Position numbers and translations under genes: made by a program. A stretch of 64,000 bases of DNA from Paramacrobiotus metropolitanus (lineage: Eukaryota; Tardigrada; Eutardigrada; Parachela; Macrobiotidae): the NCBI RefSeq assembly GCF_019649055.1, contig NW_026570244.1:434001-498000 (forward strand), in the 5' to 3' direction. Of this stretch, positions 62,088 through 64,000 are shown one piece after another. Below the pieces are notes generated by a model that had not been told where the DNA came from, ran no database searches, and saw nothing but the letters and a program-made list of their open reading frames with translations. How positions within the stretch are numbered: position 1 is the first letter of the stretch; every line of letters begins with the position of its first letter.

Positions 62088-64000
62088 GGTACAGAGTAAA
62101 GAAGGACGGAAAGTGTCACAAAGCTGGGTAGACCAGCGCGCATGCGTTTTGCAGGAACTGGAGGCGGCGGTGCCTCGTTTTCTGGTCCTGAGTCATCGCT
62201 CGTAAGACCTTCCCGATTTCCTGGTTTAGCCGGAGCGTATGCGGGGTTGTGAACCGTAAGTCCCTTTCTCGATGGTTCTTCGTCCAAATTCACAGTTACG
62301 GTAGATTCCGCGTCGGAATCAGAATATGCTTCCAGAGGAGGTGGACTGTCAGAGTCCTTCCTCGCAGTAGAAGCGTTTTCCGTCATCGGAAACAAATGTG
62401 CGCAATGAGGACATATGTCGCTGACAGCGCATTCTGCGTGATATTTGTGGCCGCGAATACACTCCATCATCGGCGGAGTGCATTCTACCAATACCACTTC
62501 CGTACCGCAAACGCACATTCGGTGGCGGTAGACGGCTATGAGACATTGGGTACAAAGGAAGACGGGACGACCTTTCTGGTACAGGACGCGGGCATCTGTT
62601 GGTTTATTACACCTTCCGTTATTTTTCCGCGTTTCACAAAGACGAATGTTAAAAACGTCTGTCGTTCTAGATGAAATAACCATTGCGTCTTCTCGATCCC
62701 TGTTAAGGAGTACGAAGTCCTGACCGATCGCCCGGAGGGCATTGTTCGTAAAGCATTTGCAGTCAAAACTGATATCCGTATCATGGTACGCGACATGACA
62801 GGCGTGCTCCCTGGACGAAGTCGGAAAAATGCCAACATTAGGAGAGCTATGGATTGGTAAAAACGGCATCAATGCTTTAAAAGCTATTGCCCTGGATTCA
62901 TCATTGTGGGGGATCAATGTTAGAAACTGATATATCAGCGGATGGTAGTGAAAATTTCGGCGATAGGTTTCGTAAGTGTCGGCAACTTCACCAAGGTTTT
63001 GCCGTAAAAGCCATGCCCAGAGCCTTTTTGTCAGTGGCGCAGAATCAGGATGCGTTGTTTTGGCATAGCGGAGTACTACACAGACCTGATCAGTTGGGTC
63101 TGCGTAAGAATTTTCCTCAACGATAAAAAACGAATGCGCAAAATCGTGAGCTATTCTGTTATTGAAATCCCGTTGCGCGTGCTCATAAGAGATTTGACCG
63201 GGAGGATACCCAAGATGTCGATGGTAAATTCTGGTCGTACTACACTGATCACAATGGTTGGGTTCTTGTGTACGGTGCCCTGCCTGACAAGTTTTAACGG
63301 TCAAATCGTTAGGATGCTGAAAGTAGCCGTCGGTAAACAACTCGTGGTTGGTGGCTTTATAAAAGCATTCCAGACAGAAGAAGTCTGGAACAAGCTTATT
63401 ATATAAATAAAGACCGTAACGTTGAGCCCGATTGCTACACCTCACGATCGGTGCATTGAGCTCGGAGTAATTAATGGTCTGGGCATCGCACCGGCCCGGG
63501 TCAGTGTTACACTGAAAGGTCAACGAAGGCGTCGTCATATCAAGTTGTGTCGTTGCGCATCTGCATGCGAAAGGTGCAGGAAAACCGCGTGTTAATCCGT
63601 AATTTCCTACGGCTAGCTTAGCCAAGTACAGCGAGGGAAAGAACGGCTTGAGCGGTATATCTGTATCAATTTTGGAAAGGGCACTTATGCAACTTGTAAA
63701 TTCCGCAAGACGAAGATCGTCAAGAAAAGTTTTGTTTACGGTTGTTATACGCTCGATTTCATTGGAATCCAGAAATGGTTCAAGATAACGTTTTAACACC
63801 TCCAATCGGGCGAACGAAACCGCGCGTGCACTAGGTACTTCCGAAATTACAGTTGTCAAAACTGTTTGACGATTGGCAAGAGGGTGAAGCTCATTAGCAA
63901 CACTCACGTGACAGAAATGGTCAAGTACGTACCGGTTGCCCAAAGTCGATGGGTTCAGACCGGTGTACCTGTAAACTGGTGCCTGACGGCCGTTGGGATC
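62066..64000 (-). CDS. Cys-rich protein of a virus-like element, open at right edge
   Basis: The leftward frame is open from the window edge at 64000 to its stop at 62066-62068, at least 644 codons, and its true start lies outside. I find no polymerase, protease or integrase motif in this part. Two Cys/His-rich zones are seen, one around CRCATTQL to CDQCSTTRIYHRH. The other, near the C-terminus, is RING-like (CTQC, CVCG, ECIRGHKYHAECAVSDICPH). An acidic Ser/Asp segment and a Pro-rich patch follow (SPPPLEAYSDSDAES). The last 20 codons are hydrophobic and overlap the start of the glycoprotein-like frame by about 22 nt. Overlap and same orientation suggest one element with consecutive genes. Function unknown; it could be the C-terminal end of a larger polyprotein or a zinc-binding regulatory protein. 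Confidence 0.5.
   Translation of the reverse strand, partial: DPNGRQAPVYRYTGLNPSTLGNRYVLDHFCHVSVANELHPLANRQTVLTTVISEVPSARAVSFARLEVLKRYLEPFLDSNEIERITTVNKTFLDDLRLAEFTSCISALSKIDTDIPLKPFFPSLYLAKLAVGNYGLTRGFPAPFACRCATTQLDMTTPSLTFQCNTDPGRCDAQTINYSELNAPIVRCSNRAQRYGLYLYNKLVPDFFCLECFYKATNHELFTDGYFQHPNDLTVKTCQAGHRTQEPNHCDQCSTTRIYHRHLGYPPGQISYEHAQRDFNNRIAHDFAHSFFIVEENSYADPTDQVCVVLRYAKTTHPDSAPLTKRLWAWLLRQNLGEVADTYETYRRNFHYHPLIYQFLTLIPHNDESRAIAFKALMPFLPIHSSPNVGIFPTSSREHACHVAYHDTDISFDCKCFTNNALRAIGQDFVLLNRDREDAMVISSRTTDVFNIRLCETRKNNGRCNKPTDARVLYQKGRPVFLCTQCLIAVYRHRMCVCGTEVVLVECTPPMMECIRGHKYHAECAVSDICPHCAHLFPMTENASTARKDSDSPPPLEAYSDSDAESTVTVNLDEEPSRKGLTVHNPAYAPAKPGNREGLTSDDSGPENEAPPPPVPAKRMRAGLPSFVTLSVLLYSVPCRVLPD

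Overview
This is nuclear DNA from an animal, probably a small invertebrate. Genes are split by GT-AG introns with matching phases. Exons are GC-rich and GC-biased at third positions, while introns and spacers are AT-rich. The readable proteins are animal families: a DOCK guanine-nucleotide exchange factor, a four-pass MARVEL-like protein, a CAP/CRISP secreted protein, a GT11 fucosyltransferase and an Ig-like protein. I cannot fix the phylum from the sequence.

Left part (1-20.6 kb). Genes read mainly leftward: the 5' end of a DOCK gene that runs off the left edge, a 45-residue single-pass membrane protein, a four-exon MARVEL-like gene (6.3-10.5 kb) and a five-exon CRISP gene (13.4-16.0 kb). 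A short unrecognised two-exon gene reads rightward at 20.2-20.6 kb.

Middle part (20.9-42.5 kb). A dead LINE reverse transcriptase is followed by a secreted protein gene with a carboxypeptidase-regulatory-like fold. Its long intron carries a TA-flanked mariner-type MITE and an 18-bp minisatellite. Next come a possible piggyBac-like remnant, a three-exon alpha-1,2-fucosyltransferase gene and a gag-only retroelement. The retroelement has split direct repeats in the order A1-ORF-B1-A2-B2, the layout of tyrosine-recombinase retrotransposons of the PAT/Ngaro type. After that are fold-back repeats with tRNA-like sequence and an Ig-like gene with an in-frame TGA.

Right part (43.7-64 kb). A nearly intact Helitron Rep/helicase gene contains at least five introns. 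A GC-rich hAT-like MITE with an 8-bp target duplication follows, then an unrecognised leftward gene and a 434-bp tandem duplication. A seven-exon RPA1-like OB-fold gene comes next; one of its introns holds two copies of a fold-back transposon and another is a GC-AG intron. The window ends in a leftward virus-like block: a cysteine-rich reading frame open at the right edge, followed by a frameshifted envelope-glycoprotein-like region.

The best leads are the split-direct-repeat retroelement, the possibly linked Helitron helicase and RPA pair, the virus-like block at the right edge, and an apparent excess of the 8-mer AAAGGTCA. Several otherwise convincing genes carry single-base frameshifts or stops, so residual assembly indels must be separated from real decay.
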